Source of the DNA: Streptomyces capillispiralis
GTDB taxonomy: Bacteria; Actinomycetota; Actinomycetes; Streptomycetales; Streptomycetaceae
NCBI RefSeq assembly: GCF_007829875.1
Contig: NZ_VIWV01000001.1
Location: 2,884,501-2,948,500 of the forward strand
DNA length: 64,000 bases
Direction of reading: 5' to 3'
In this document: one piece after another, positions 17,659-28,342 of the stretch
Position numbering within the stretch: the stretch's first letter is position 1
Layout of the letters: every line of letters begins with the position of its first letter
Translations under genes and position numbers: made by a program
The notes under the pieces: model-generated
The model's input: only the letters and a program-made list of their open reading frames with translations
Databases searched by the model: none
What the model was told of the DNA's origin: nothing

Positions 17659-20358
17659 TCAGAACAGGCTGAGCAGGGCCTCCGCCGGGTCGGTGAGGCT
17701 GGTGTCGGGACCGGGCAGCGGCAGTTCGAACCAGACCGTCTTGCCCCGGGGCGTACGGCGGGAGCCCCAGGCCGCGCTGAGCAGGCCGACGAGCTGGAGG
17801 CCCCGGCCGCCCTCGTCGGTGTCGCGGGCACGGCGCCGGCGGGGCTGGACCAGTCCCGAGTCCCAGACCTCGCAGACCAGGGTGCGGTCGAGGAGGAGAC
17901 GGAGCCTGATCTCGCCCTCGCCGTAGCGCAGGGCGTTGGTGACCAGCTCGCTGACCAGCAGCTCGGTGGTGTCGACCAGGGGCTCCATGTCCCAGCCGGT
18001 CAGTTGCGCGCGGGCGTACTCGCGGGCCCGGCCCACGCTGCGCGGCTCGCGGGGCAGGGTCCAGTCGCCGACGGACTCGGCGGGCAGTCCCTGGACACGT
18101 GCCATCAGCAGGGCGATGTCGTCCTCGCCGTGGTGGGTGTCGAGGGTGTTGAGGACGTGATCGCAGACGTCCTCCAGGTTCGGGTGGGCTCCGGCGCCCG
18201 GCGCGGTCGCCGGGGGGTGGCCGGGTGACGGGCGGACGGGGTCCGTCAGGGCGCCCACGAAGGCCTGGAGGCCCTCGTCGAGGGGGTGGTCGCGGCTTTC
18301 GACGAGGCCGTCCGTGTAGAGGGCGAGCAGGGCACCCTCGGGCAGTTCGACCTCCACCTCCTCGAAGGGCTCCCCGCCGACCCCGAGCGGCATGCCGGGC
18401 GGCACGTCCAGCATCAGCGCGGGCTCGCCCGGTTCCACCAGGACCGGCGGCAGGTGGCCCGCGTTGGCGAAGGTGCAGCGCCTGGTCACCGAGTCGTAGA
18501 CGGCGTAGACGCAGGTCGCCAGGTAGACCTCGGAGAGGTCGGCCTCGCGGGGGCGGCGGGCGGCGCGGGTCGCCTGCTGGACGCCTCCCGCGGAGCCGAA
18601 GGCCTGGGAGGGCCCGCCGGGTGCGCCCAGTCCCCGGGCGATCTCGTCCAACTGGGCGAGCACCTCGGCCGGTTCGAGGTCGAGCTGGGCCAGGGTGCGC
18701 ACGGCGGTGCGCAGTTCGCCCATCGCCACCGCGGCGCGCAGACCGCGCCCCATGACGTCGCCGACGACCAGCGCCGTGCGGTGTCCGGGCAGTTCGATGA
18801 CGTCGAACCAGTCGCCGCCGACCTCGCTGGGCCGGCCGGTGGCCGCGTTGCCGGGGAGGTAGCGGCAGGCGATGTCGAGGCCGGAGGCCTCCGGGTCGCC
18901 GGGCGGGAGCAGCGACCGTTGCAGTATCAGCGCGCGTTCGTGCTCGCGCCGGTAGAGGCGGGCGTTGTCGATGCAGACGGCGGCGCGCGCGGCCAGTTCC
19001 ACCGCGAGGTCGCGGTCGCGGTCGCCGAACGGCTCGCTGCCCTTGGTGCGGGCGAACTGCGCGAGGCCCACCACCGTGTCGTGGGCGACCATCGGCACGG
19101 CGAGCGTGGACTGCACCAGGCCGCCCTCCTCGCCGGGCACGGCCTGCGGGCGGGCGGTGCGCAGGGCGTCCGCGCAGGGCGAGTTGAACGGGTAGTGGTG
19201 GACGGCGCCGAGCTTCACGTGCTCCCCGGTGCCGGTGAACGGCGCCTCGGAGACGGCGCTGGCGAAGGCGACGCGGCGCACCTCCGCGCTGCCGTCGGCG
19301 AGGCCGGGCGGGGTCTCGTCGCCGGCCAGCAGCCCCTGGTACAGGTCGACGGTGGCCAGGTCGCAGAAGCCGGGGACGACGACGTCGAGGAGTTCGCGGG
19401 CGGTGGTCTCCAGGTCGAGGGAGTTCCCTATCCGGGCGCCCGCCTCGTTGAGCAGGGCGAGATTGCGCCGGGCGGCGGCGGCCTCGCGGGCGGCGGCGCG
19501 GCGGGCGGTGATGTCGGTGCCGAGCCAGGCGATGCCGATGGGGCGTCCGCTGCCGCTGTGCACGCGGTAGAGGTTGACCGACCAGTGGCGGCGCTCGTCG
19601 GAGTCCGGCACGAAGCCGGTGACGTGCATGTCCGTGATGGAGTCGCCGGTCTCCAGCACCCGGCGCAGGGTGGCGGCGACCCGCTCGGCCTCGCCGCGCG
19701 GCAGGTAGTCGTGCACGCCCTTGCCGCGGTGGTCGTCGGGGGTGCCGCCGAAGATGGACGCGAACCGCTGGTTGGCGCGGCGCACCCGCAGGTCGGGGTC
19801 GATCAGCAGGAAGCCGAAGGGAGATTGGCCGAATATGGCCTGCGAGGCGGCGAGGTCGGTCTCGATGCGGCGCAGGGTGCGGACGTCGACGACGATGCAG
19901 ACGGCGGCCTTCTCGCCCTCCTCGGTGCGCGTCGGCATGACGTAGACCTCGGCCAGGCCCTCCCGGTCGCGCTCGTCCGCCACCGCCGAGTCCACGGGCA
20001 GCCGGAAGGGCACCACTCCGGTCCACTCCCGGCCGTCGAGGATCTCGGCCATCTTGCGCTGGCCGCGCTCCCGGCGGACGGGTTCGAGGAACGCCTCGAT
20101 GGGGTCCATGCCGACGGCGCGGTCGGCGGGCACGCCGAAGATCTGCTCGGCGCGCAGGCTCCACTGGTCGACCAGCCCGTCCGGGCCGATGGAGAAGGAG
20201 GCGACCTTGATGTAGTCGTACATGGAGCCGGGTGGACTGGTCTGCCACATCGCGTCGGCGGACGGAGCGTCGCCGAGGACGGGGCCGTCCGCGGCCCCGC
20301 CCTTCGCGCCGCCCGACGGGTCCTCGGACTCCGTGGCCTTCGCTGGTATCTCGCTCAC
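17659..20358 (-). CDS. PAS-GAF-SpoIIE phosphatase-RsbW-like ATPase multidomain regulator
   Basis: 899-aa cytoplasmic signalling protein. PAS-type sensors lie near 60-160 and 170-290, and a GAF domain near 295-455. A PP2C/SpoIIE phosphatase (475-700; GGDWFDVIELPG, VVGDVMGRG, FANAGHLPPV, YTDGLVESRD) is followed by a C-terminal HATPase of anti-sigma-factor type (755-890; ELLVSELVTNALRYG with the N-box Asn, GGRGLQLVG). Such proteins dephosphorylate anti-sigma-factor antagonists and may also bind partner sigma or anti-sigma factors. GTG 20358 is chosen because GGAGGGG lies about 9 bases upstream. The next gene upstream is a stand-alone ATPase of the same type. Confidence 0.88.
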   Translation of the reverse strand: MSEIPAKATESEDPSGGAKGGAADGPVLGDAPSADAMWQTSPPGSMYDYIKVASFSIGPDGLVDQWSLRAEQIFGVPADRAVGMDPIEAFLEPVRRERGQRKMAEILDGREWTGVVPFRLPVDSAVADERDREGLAEVYVMPTRTEEGEKAAVCIVVDVRTLRRIETDLAASQAIFGQSPFGFLLIDPDLRVRRANQRFASIFGGTPDDHRGKGVHDYLPRGEAERVAATLRRVLETGDSITDMHVTGFVPDSDERRHWSVNLYRVHSGSGRPIGIAWLGTDITARRAAAREAAAARRNLALLNEAGARIGNSLDLETTARELLDVVVPGFCDLATVDLYQGLLAGDETPPGLADGSAEVRRVAFASAVSEAPFTGTGEHVKLGAVHHYPFNSPCADALRTARPQAVPGEEGGLVQSTLAVPMVAHDTVVGLAQFARTKGSEPFGDRDRDLAVELAARAAVCIDNARLYRREHERALILQRSLLPPGDPEASGLDIACRYLPGNAATGRPSEVGGDWFDVIELPGHRTALVVGDVMGRGLRAAVAMGELRTAVRTLAQLDLEPAEVLAQLDEIARGLGAPGGPSQAFGSAGGVQQATRAARRPREADLSEVYLATCVYAVYDSVTRRCTFANAGHLPPVLVEPGEPALMLDVPPGMPLGVGGEPFEEVEVELPEGALLALYTDGLVESRDHPLDEGLQAFVGALTDPVRPSPGHPPATAPGAGAHPNLEDVCDHVLNTLDTHHGEDDIALLMARVQGLPAESVGDWTLPREPRSVGRAREYARAQLTGWDMEPLVDTTELLVSELVTNALRYGEGEIRLRLLLDRTLVCEVWDSGLVQPRRRRARDTDEGGRGLQLVGLLSAAWGSRRTPRGKTVWFELPLPGPDTSLTDPAEALLSLF

Positions 20359-20624
20359 GCGAACCGTCCCCTCCAGCTCACCGCGCCCGGCACCGGTCAC
20401 CGGAGGCGGCTGCCCGCAGTATCCAGCACTACGGCGCCGCACAACACGGTGTTCACGATCACAGCACGGTCCCGATGCTTTTAGGTCCGTACCGTGAGAA
20501 CACTTCCAGTCTTCTAACCAGCGGACACGTCATCGAACCCCCCTCGTCGGCAACCTCCGCGACCCGGCAGCGGTCACTCGGCGTGAGGTCCGGGCGCGGC
20601 CGCGGTGAACGGCCGTACGAGGGG

Positions 20625-21032
20625 TCATCGTGGCACCGCGAGTTCGAACCACACGGTCTTCCCGGCGGCGCAGGGCCGGGCGCCCCAGCGGCGGGAGGCG
20701 GAGGCCAGGAGCCGCAGTCCGCGGCCGCCCTCGTCGTCGGGCCGGGCGTCGCGGGCGAGCGGGAGGTCGGGGAGCGTGTCGGAGACCTCCACCCTGAGCA
20801 CCCGGGCCGCGTCCGTGGGACGTAGCAGGCGGACGCCTATGGGGCCCGAGGCGTGCCGCAGGGCGTTGGTGACCAGCTCGCTGACCAGCAGGGCCGTCAG
20901 GTCGCCGACGCTGTCGAGGTCCCACAGGCGCAGCTGGTCACGGACGGCGGAGCGGGCGGCGCGCACGGCGCCCGGATCCGCGGAGAACGTCCACGCGGCG
21001 CGGTCGCCATCGGAGTCGCTCACGCGGATCAC
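20625..21032 (-). CDS. Stand-alone RsbW-like ATP-binding protein
   Basis: 135-aa single-domain HATPase_c protein of the anti-sigma-factor serine-kinase type. The N-box is ALLVSELVTNALRHA and the G1/G2 region is DDEGGRGLRLL, ending GAGKTVWFEL-like (AAGKTVWFELAVP). Streptomyces carry many of these; partners are antagonist proteins or sigma factors. It lies 266 bp upstream of the large phosphatase on the same strand, and its sequence closely resembles that protein's C-terminal domain, suggesting duplication. The partner cannot be named. Confidence 0.85.
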   Translation of the reverse strand: MIRVSDSDGDRAAWTFSADPGAVRAARSAVRDQLRLWDLDSVGDLTALLVSELVTNALRHASGPIGVRLLRPTDAARVLRVEVSDTLPDLPLARDARPDDEGGRGLRLLASASRRWGARPCAAGKTVWFELAVPR

Positions 21033-21221
21033 TTCCCGGCAGAGGGAGTCCGGCCATGTCCGGTTTCATGGGGTTAATGGGCCCATACCCGATATCCACG
21101 GCGGTGTATCGCGCTCGACGGCGCATCGAGGCACGAGTGGCGCGGAAGGGCGCCCATGCCTCGCCGCCGCTGCCCCCGCACGCCGCGGCCGCGCTTCACG
21201 CGCCCTGCCGCTGACGGGCGG

Positions 21222-21629
21222 TCACGGGCGCCCCGCGGCGTGGGCGAGGGTGTCCCGGACGGCCGGCACGTCGTGCTCGATCCAGTCGACGTCCCAGACG
21301 CGGTCGGGGGTGAGCCAGCGCAGCTCGTCGTGGTCCTCCAGGGGCCGGGGGGCGGGGGAACCGGAACTCAGACGGGCGGTCCACACCTGCATCACGTACG
21401 GCGCCCGCAGCGGCCACTCCCCCGGGACGCGCTCGCCCGCCTCGGCGTCGACACCCAGCTCCTCACGCAACTCCCGTACGAGGGCCGCGTCCGGGCGCTC
21501 CCCCGGTTCGACCTTGCCGCCGGGCAGCTCCCAGCGGCCCGCCAGGTCCGCGGGCGCACTCCGCCGGGCGGCGAGCAGCCGCCCCTCGTGCCACAGCGCC
21601 GCCCCGACCACCACGATCCGCTCACCCAT
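21222..21629 (-). CDS. Nudix hydrolase (MutT family)
   Basis: 135 aa, predicted to hydrolyse a nucleoside diphosphate linked to another group, as in sanitising oxidised dNTPs. The Nudix box reads GGKVEPGERPDAALVREL followed by REELGVD, matching Gx5Ex7REUxEExGU. The N-terminus IVVVGAALWHEGRLLAARRS is the usual first strands. ATG 21629. The substrate cannot be read from the sequence. Confidence 0.9.
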   Translation of the reverse strand: MGERIVVVGAALWHEGRLLAARRSAPADLAGRWELPGGKVEPGERPDAALVRELREELGVDAEAGERVPGEWPLRAPYVMQVWTARLSSGSPAPRPLEDHDELRWLTPDRVWDVDWIEHDVPAVRDTLAHAAGRP

Positions 21630-21722
21630 GCGCCGGAGCCTACGGGAGCGACGCGCCGGGGGCGGCGGGCGGGCCGGGGCGCGTACGGGCCGGGTACCGG
21701 GTGACCCCGGTGGCGGGGCGGG

Positions 21723-21911
21723 TCAGTCCGGGGAGGTCGCGTTCCGGCCGATCCGCTCGACCCAGTAGAGCTGTTTGTGGCCGCGCTCGTCGAGGCTGGC
21801 GGCGATCCGCTCGGCCTCGGCGCGGGTCGCGTACCGGCCCACCCGGTAGCGATTGCCGTTGTCGTCCTGACGCACGACGAGCCAGGGAAGAGTCACCGTG
21901 CCGTCGTTCAT
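21723..21911 (-). CDS. Small SPOR-like domain protein
   Basis: 62 aa with the pattern of a SPOR-like repeat: LPWLVVRQDDNGNRYRVGRYATRAEAERIAASLDERG followed by YWVERI. SPOR domains bind denuded peptidoglycan, but this protein lacks a signal peptide or membrane helix, so the role is unclear. ATG 21911 has a strong GGAGGGGAGCG ribosome site. Small homologues are, as I recall, common in Streptomyces. Confidence 0.75.
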   Translation of the reverse strand: MNDGTVTLPWLVVRQDDNGNRYRVGRYATRAEAERIAASLDERGHKQLYWVERIGRNATSPD

Positions 21912-22309
21912 CGCTCCCCTCCACTTCCCGCCCGCGGCCTGTGCCGCGCCCCGCCCGGTAAGGAAACCGCAGTCCGCATATGCCCGACCCTACGCCTTAC
22001 CTTCACTGAGCGAATACGCCTTTTCACGAAGAGGTACGCAACCGGCCAGAACGCAGGGGGCGCACAGGGGCGGATGCGCCGTGCGTGAGGGGTGACGCGT
22101 TTGGTCAGCGGCGTACCGCCCGGTGCGCCCCACTCCGGGGGCGACCTGGGAAAACGGCCAGATTGCTACGGCGTCGGCGCGGTGGCGCCCGGGCCGGCGC
22201 GCCGGAGTGGACGCGCGGCGGGGGGCGCGGAAGGGAGCGCGCGGGAGCGGGGAGGAGTCGAGGCGGAGGCGCGGAAGCGGAGGCGGGGAGGCGCGGAGGC
22301 GGGCGGGGG
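21912..22309. repeat. 398-bp gene-free region with a G-rich simple-sequence tract
   Basis: No coding sequence is credible here. The plus strand from about 22241 to 22309 is almost entirely G and A/C in a loose GGAGGCGCG pattern ending at the GntR gene stop. The rest holds only the upstream region of the small SPOR-like gene. No operator or RNA gene was recognised. Confidence 0.5.
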
Positions 22310-23062
22310 CTACTTCACCGGGAGGTGGTAGGAGGCCCGGTACCGGTCGGCGGGGATGACCACGTCGGCGGTCTCCACCGGCCGCCCCGAGGCGAAGTAG
22401 GTGCGCTGGATGACCAGGACGACATGGCCGGGGACGCCGCCCAGCACGAGCAGTTCCTCGGCGAGGCCGGGGCGGGCGCCGACCTCCTCCGTCACGTTGT
22501 CCACGATCACGTCGATGGCGCGCATGCGCTCGACGACGCCCATGCCGCCGAGCGGCCCTTCCTCGGGCAGCATGACCGGGGTCCGGCCGGTCAGGGCGAG
22601 CGGCTCCCAGGAGGTGGAGAGCATCATCGGCTCGCCGGCCTCCCGGAAGAGGTACCTGGTGCGCATCACGCGGTCGCCTGGCTCGATGCCGAGCCGCTCG
22701 GCGACCGGGGCGCAGGCGTCCCTCTGCTCGCTGTGGGACTCCCAGGTGCCCCGGATCCCCGCGTCCGCCTGCTCCTGCCGGAAGGGCGTGGCCCCGCGCT
22801 CGGGACGGAACCCGGAGCGGGCGACCCGCCGCGGCACCGGGCGCTCGCGCACGTACGTGCCCGAGCCGGAGCGGCCCTCGACGAGCCCCTCCGCCATGAG
22901 CACCTTGCGGGCCTCGAGCGCCACGGTGTCCGAGACGCCGTACTCCTCGCGGATGCGCGCCTGGGAGGGGAGCCGGGTGTGGGGCGGCAGTCGGCCGTCG
23001 ACGATCTTCTTGCGGAGATCACCCGCGACGCGCAGGTACGCCGGCTGCTCACCGAATGTCAC
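22310..23062 (-). CDS. GntR-family transcriptional regulator (HutC/UTRA type)
   Basis: 250 aa. The N-terminal winged helix-turn-helix (about 8-75) has GntR features: VAGDLRKKIVDGRLPPHTRLPSQARIREEYGVSDTVALEARKVLMAEGLV and GSGTYV. The C-terminal part (about 90-245) is a UTRA-type effector domain ending VVIQRTYFASGRPVETADVVIPADRYRASY (shown in parts). Start GTG 23062 with GGGAGCGG upstream. Inverted repeats immediately upstream (23078-23120) suggest autoregulation. Ligand and target genes are not evident, as neighbours are housekeeping-like. Confidence 0.9.
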   Translation of the reverse strand: MTFGEQPAYLRVAGDLRKKIVDGRLPPHTRLPSQARIREEYGVSDTVALEARKVLMAEGLVEGRSGSGTYVRERPVPRRVARSGFRPERGATPFRQEQADAGIRGTWESHSEQRDACAPVAERLGIEPGDRVMRTRYLFREAGEPMMLSTSWEPLALTGRTPVMLPEEGPLGGMGVVERMRAIDVIVDNVTEEVGARPGLAEELLVLGGVPGHVVLVIQRTYFASGRPVETADVVIPADRYRASYHLPVK

Positions 23063-23077
23063 GGGCCGCTCCCATCA

Positions 23078-23120
23078 GGTTGTACAGACAGCAACAGCGT
23101 GGCAACCGTAGGTTGTGCCA
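23078..23120. promoter_or_regulatory. Candidate GntR operator cluster
   Basis: Two related inverted repeats lie 16-58 bp upstream of the GntR start: GGTTGT (23078-23083) facing GCAAC (23091-23095), and GGCAACC (23101-23107) facing GGTTGTGCC (23111-23119), with core CAACC-gta-GGTTG. Repeated GGTTG/CAACC half-sites next to a GntR gene suggest an autoregulatory operator. Confidence 0.5.
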
Positions 23121-23209
23121 GGCAAGTGAAGGCCAGAGAATCACTCGATGTGATGACTTCTACCCCGTGAGGGCTTTACGCAGGCACTTTCTCCCCGCTA
23201 TGGCGACCG

Positions 23210-24358
23210 TCACACTCGCATGCCGCCGCTTTCGCTGTCGCGCTCGGTCTCCTCGTCGTACTCGGGCGGGGAGGAGGCCAGCCCCAGAGCCTCGCGTGCG
23301 GTGACCGAGCCGTCGGGATCGACGAGGTCCCACCCCCGGTCGTAGTGCTCGTAGTAGGTGTCCGCGTCGCCGGCCGCCGCGGCCTTCGCCCACTCCCCCT
23401 CGGCCTCGTCCAGGTCGGCGACGAGGTCCCGCACCGGCCGCCGCGCGTCCGCCGGCCACTCGTGCGCGCGCAGCATCCGGGTCTGCTCGGCGAGCGCCGC
23501 CGTCATCTCCCGCGCCCAGTCCTTGTGCCCGGGCAGGTCGTCCTCGACGAACTCGGCCTCGGGGGCCTTGTCCACGGCGTCGTCGAGCACGTGCGCCGCC
23601 TTCAGGTAGGCCACCTGGTGCGCGTCGAGCGTGCTCGCGTCGCGGCGCAGCGAGCCGGTGAGGGTGGCCTGCGCGTCCCGGTCGCCGAAGACGCAGGTGA
23701 TCTCCCGGTCGCCGAAGTCCCAGCTCTCCCGGGACGGGACGAGGTAGTACACGTCCACGGTGGCGGGCAGCGCCCAGCGGTCCATGACGTAGGCGTCCTG
23801 GAGGCCGTAGCACCGTTCGTCGGCGGTGCCGGTGAGCTCGGCGTCGCCCGGGTAGGAGCCGTCGGGGACGGTGACGACGGCGAAGACCTCACCGTCGTGC
23901 TCCCGCGCGCAGGGCACCCGGTCGGCCTCGGTGGCCCAGCCCTCCAGGCCCCCGGGCGAGTCGAAGCAGTCGCCCTTGCGCAGGCCGAGGACGCCGTTGC
24001 CGCGTGTGCCGTCCTTGACGCCCTCCCAGACGTCGGCCGCGTACCCGGTGGCGAGCGCCGCCACCCACAGCGCGAGCCCGAGCGACGACAGCACCGCCCC
24101 GGCGATCGCCATCCCCCGCCCGCGCTCCCCGCGCCGCCTGATCTGCCACAGCGCCACCAGCCCGAGCACCAGCCCGAAGGCCGGCAGGAAGCAGAGCACG
24201 CCCAGCACCAGGGCCGCGATGGCGACGCCGTTGACGGCGGCCGGGGGCCGGGGCCCCTGCGGTCCGTACAGCCCGTACGGCGCGAAGCCCGGCTGCCCTC
24301 CGTACGGGAACTGCGGCGGCTGGGGCCCGGAGGGCGGAGGTATGGACACGAGGCGCAT
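23210..24358 (-). CDS. DUF4190 / septum-formation-like membrane protein
   Basis: 382 aa. The N-terminus is rich in Pro, Gly, Tyr and Gln (about 1-40), followed by two membrane helices typical of DUF4190 (VAIAALVLGVLCFLPAFGLVLG, then GMAIAGAVLSSLGLALWVAAL). The extracytoplasmic region begins LRKGDCFD and contains CAREHDGEVFAVV, as in actinobacterial septum-formation domains, and ends with an acidic tail. ATG 24358; no strong ribosome site is visible, and GTG four codons later is an alternative. Function is unproven; a cell-envelope role fits the domains. Confidence 0.8.
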   Translation of the reverse strand: MRLVSIPPPSGPQPPQFPYGGQPGFAPYGLYGPQGPRPPAAVNGVAIAALVLGVLCFLPAFGLVLGLVALWQIRRRGERGRGMAIAGAVLSSLGLALWVAALATGYAADVWEGVKDGTRGNGVLGLRKGDCFDSPGGLEGWATEADRVPCAREHDGEVFAVVTVPDGSYPGDAELTGTADERCYGLQDAYVMDRWALPATVDVYYLVPSRESWDFGDREITCVFGDRDAQATLTGSLRRDASTLDAHQVAYLKAAHVLDDAVDKAPEAEFVEDDLPGHKDWAREMTAALAEQTRMLRAHEWPADARRPVRDLVADLDEAEGEWAKAAAAGDADTYYEHYDRGWDLVDPDGSVTAREALGLASSPPEYDEETERDSESGGMRV

Positions 24359-24460
24359 CGTAAGCGCGGTGGCGGCGTGCCCCGTCCCCGGGGCGGGCCG
24401 GGCCGTACGGCCCGCTTCCCTTCCCGGGGACGGAGGTGGTGCCGGTGGCGCGGGGCCGGG

Positions 24461-26041
<1,581 letters not shown>

Positions 26042-26475
26042 GTGAGGGTTCCTCCTCAGTCGGTGGTGCGCGTGCTTGTGGGGGTGTGGTGCGTTCCGGC
26101 GCACGCGCGGCGCGGGTGGCGCGTGGGGCGCGCGTCGGAGACGGACGAGCACGGCGGCTGGCAGGACCATGACAATGCCAACGACCGTTCACGTGCGTCA
26201 GCCGAAAGATTGAGGGTTCCACAGGAATTGCACAAGAGGGCCTGCGTGAACGTCACACCCGTGACATGCACGCCCGTCACAGTCGCCGCCCGGCCGTACG
26301 CCGTTCACCTCCCCACCCGGACACGCCGGCGGGCGGCCCTTCCGTACAGGGCGCGGGGGCGCCGTTCGGCGGCCGAACACGGCGGCGGAGGCGCGCCGTT
26401 CAGCCGTCCGACGCCGGGGGTACGCGGAGGCGTGCCGGCGGGTGGCGCGGCGGGGTGGCCGGTCGCCGCCCCGGG
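26042..26475. promoter_or_regulatory. 434-bp control region upstream of the subtilisin gene
   Basis: No gene is credible. It must contain the protease promoter (minus strand). An inverted repeat GTCAC-accc-GTGAC at 26252-26265 is followed by another GTCAC, which could be a regulator site. The remainder is GC-rich sequence beyond the TetR gene stop, with nothing recognised. Confidence 0.4.
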
Positions 26476-27096
26476 TCACCCGTGCGGGGGCGGGGCCTGG
26501 CGGGCGGCCGGGGGCAGTGGTGCCCGCGTCGGGGAGGTCTGGAAGGACTGGATCACGAGGGCGGCGAAACGCCGGGAGGTGGCCCGGCGGGTGGCCGCCG
26601 ACGTGGCGTGGATGCCCCGGTGCGCCATGAGCACCATGACCAGGTCGTCCGGGACGAAGTCGGGACGCAGGTCCCCGGCCCGCTGGGCGCGGCGGGCCAG
26701 CTCCGCGACCGCGCCGAGCATCCGCCCGCGGTCCGCGGCGAAGTCCATCGCGTCGGGGTAGGCCGCCATGAAGGCCTCCGTGAACCCCAGGCTGTCGATG
26801 TGCAGTTCACAGGTCTTCTCGATCACGCGGCAGAAGCCGCTCCACGGATCCGGGTCGGCGAGCCCTTCCTCGACGATGGCGTGGCACGCCCGCACCTCTT
26901 CGGCGTAGGCCTCGACGACCAGCGTCCGCTTGGTCGGGAACCGGCGGTACAGGGTGGCGGGGCCGACGCCGGCGTGCCGTGCGATCTCGCGCATCGGGAC
27001 GTTCAGGCCCTCGGTGGCGAACAGCGTGCGCGCCGCTTCGAGGACGCGCTCACGGTTGTCCAGGGCGTCCGAGCGCAGGGGGTGAGGCAAAGGCAC
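26476..27096 (-). CDS. TetR-family transcriptional regulator
   Basis: 206 aa. The N-terminal TetR helix-turn-helix (about 12-60) reads RERVLEAARTLFATEGLNVPMREIARHAGVGPATLYRRFPTKRTL in overlapping parts; the C-terminal ligand domain is divergent. GTG 27096 is preferred because GAGAGAGG lies just upstream; GTG at 27111 is an alternative. It diverges from a quinone-oxidoreductase-like gene 125 bp away, with an inverted repeat between them, so it probably represses that gene and itself. The effector is unknown. Confidence 0.9.
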   Translation of the reverse strand: MPLPHPLRSDALDNRERVLEAARTLFATEGLNVPMREIARHAGVGPATLYRRFPTKRTLVVEAYAEEVRACHAIVEEGLADPDPWSGFCRVIEKTCELHIDSLGFTEAFMAAYPDAMDFAADRGRMLGAVAELARRAQRAGDLRPDFVPDDLVMVLMAHRGIHATSAATRRATSRRFAALVIQSFQTSPTRAPLPPAARQAPPPHG

Positions 27097-27121
27097 GGTC
27101 ACCTCTCTCACTTTAACCAAG

Positions 27122-27137
27122 CGGACGGGGGCGTCCG
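27122..27137. promoter_or_regulatory. Candidate TetR operator
   Basis: Perfect inverted repeat CGGACG-gggg-CGTCCG in the divergent space, 26 bp upstream of the TetR start and 85 bp before the oxidoreductase start. TetR-type regulators commonly bind such sites to control both genes. Confidence 0.5.
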
Positions 27138-27221
27138 TTAGCGTCCGGGGACGTCGGGGCACGGCCTCCCTCCGCGCCCGGCCCCGCCTCCCCCTTTCCT
27201 CCGTGAGACCAGGAGCAGACG

Positions 27222-28184
27222 TTGAAGGCAGTCGCGATCCAGACGTTCGGGAGCCCGGAAGGGCTGACCGTGACGGACCTCCCGGACCCGGTTCCCGCCG
27301 ACGGGCAGGTGCTGATCGCCACCGAGGTGATCGGTGTCGGCGGGGTCGACGCCGTGATCCGCCGGGGCACCCTCTCCGGCCACGGATTCGCCGAGGGGCA
27401 CGTCCCGGGCAGCGAGGTCGCCGGGACCGTGACGGCGGTCGGCCCCGGTGTCGACCCGTCGTGGACCGGCCGGCGCGTGTGGGCGTTCACCGGCCTGGGC
27501 GGCGGCTACGCGGAACAGGCCCTCGCCTCCGTCGAGGAGGTCCTCCCGCTGCCCGCGGACCTGTCCGGCGCGGACGCGGTGACGTTGGGCAGCTCGGGGG
27601 TCGTGGCTCATTTCGCCCTGGCCCACGCCCACTTCACCGCCGGCGAGTCGGTGCTGGTGCGGGGCGCGGCCGGCAGCATCGGCATCATGACGGTGCAGCT
27701 CGCGGCCCGTGGCGGGGCCGGGGCGGTGGCGGTCACGACGTCGTCGGCGCGGCGCGGTGACCGGCTGCGCGCGCTCGGCGCGACCCATGTGCTGGACCGG
27801 GCGGGCGACGGGGACGCGACCGCCCCCGACTCCTACGACGTCGTCATCGACATCGTGGCCGGTGCGGACATGCCGTCGTTCATCGACCGGCTCGCCCCGA
27901 ACGGGCGCATGGTGGCCGTCGGCGTCGTCGGCGGCCACCCCCCGGCCGACTTCGGCGCGCGCCTGCTGGCGGCGTTCCGCAGGTCGGTGTCGTTCGCCAC
28001 GTTCAGCGCCGACACCGTGCACCCGTCCGCGCGACAGGCCGTACGGGCCGAGCAGTTCGCCGCCGCGGGCCGCGGTGACCTGCGGTCGGTGGTGCACGAG
28101 GTGCTGCCGCTGGAGCAGGCCCCGCTGGCCCACCGGAAGATGGACGACGGCGAGGTGTTCGGCCGGATCGTCCTGACGCCGTAG
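27222..28184 (+). CDS. NADPH:quinone oxidoreductase-like MDR enzyme
   Basis: 320-aa medium-chain dehydrogenase/reductase of the zinc-independent quinone-reductase group. The N-terminal GroES-like domain (MKAVAIQTFGSPEGLTV) is followed by a Rossmann fold with RGAAGSIGIMTVQLAARGGA (about 146-165). The C-terminus ends LAHRKMDDGEVFGRIVL, typical of the group. The zinc-ligand Cys/His set of alcohol dehydrogenases is absent. The start is a TTG at 27222 with AGGAG 6 bases upstream, a rare start codon that may lower expression. It is divergent from, and probably controlled by, the TetR regulator; the substrate is likely an electrophilic quinone or enone. Confidence 0.9.
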   Translation: MKAVAIQTFGSPEGLTVTDLPDPVPADGQVLIATEVIGVGGVDAVIRRGTLSGHGFAEGHVPGSEVAGTVTAVGPGVDPSWTGRRVWAFTGLGGGYAEQALASVEEVLPLPADLSGADAVTLGSSGVVAHFALAHAHFTAGESVLVRGAAGSIGIMTVQLAARGGAGAVAVTTSSARRGDRLRALGATHVLDRAGDGDATAPDSYDVVIDIVAGADMPSFIDRLAPNGRMVAVGVVGGHPPADFGARLLAAFRRSVSFATFSADTVHPSARQAVRAEQFAAAGRGDLRSVVHEVLPLEQAPLAHRKMDDGEVFGRIVLTP

Positions 28185-28342
28185 ACGGCGGCTCCGGAGC
28201 ACGGACACCCGGGACGGACGGCCGCCCCACGGTCGCGGACACCACCGGGCCGGTGCCGAACGGGGCGCGTCCCGGCCGTCGTTGAGCGGTTTCGACGCCC
28301 TCGGATACGCTGGCGCGGAGCAGCCGCCGAGCGAGGAGCCGT

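Noticed and set aside
16913..20248. 1,111-codon minus-strand open frame
   Set aside because: Runs in another register through the GH18-like and phosphatase genes; Arg/Pro-rich shadow of high GC content.
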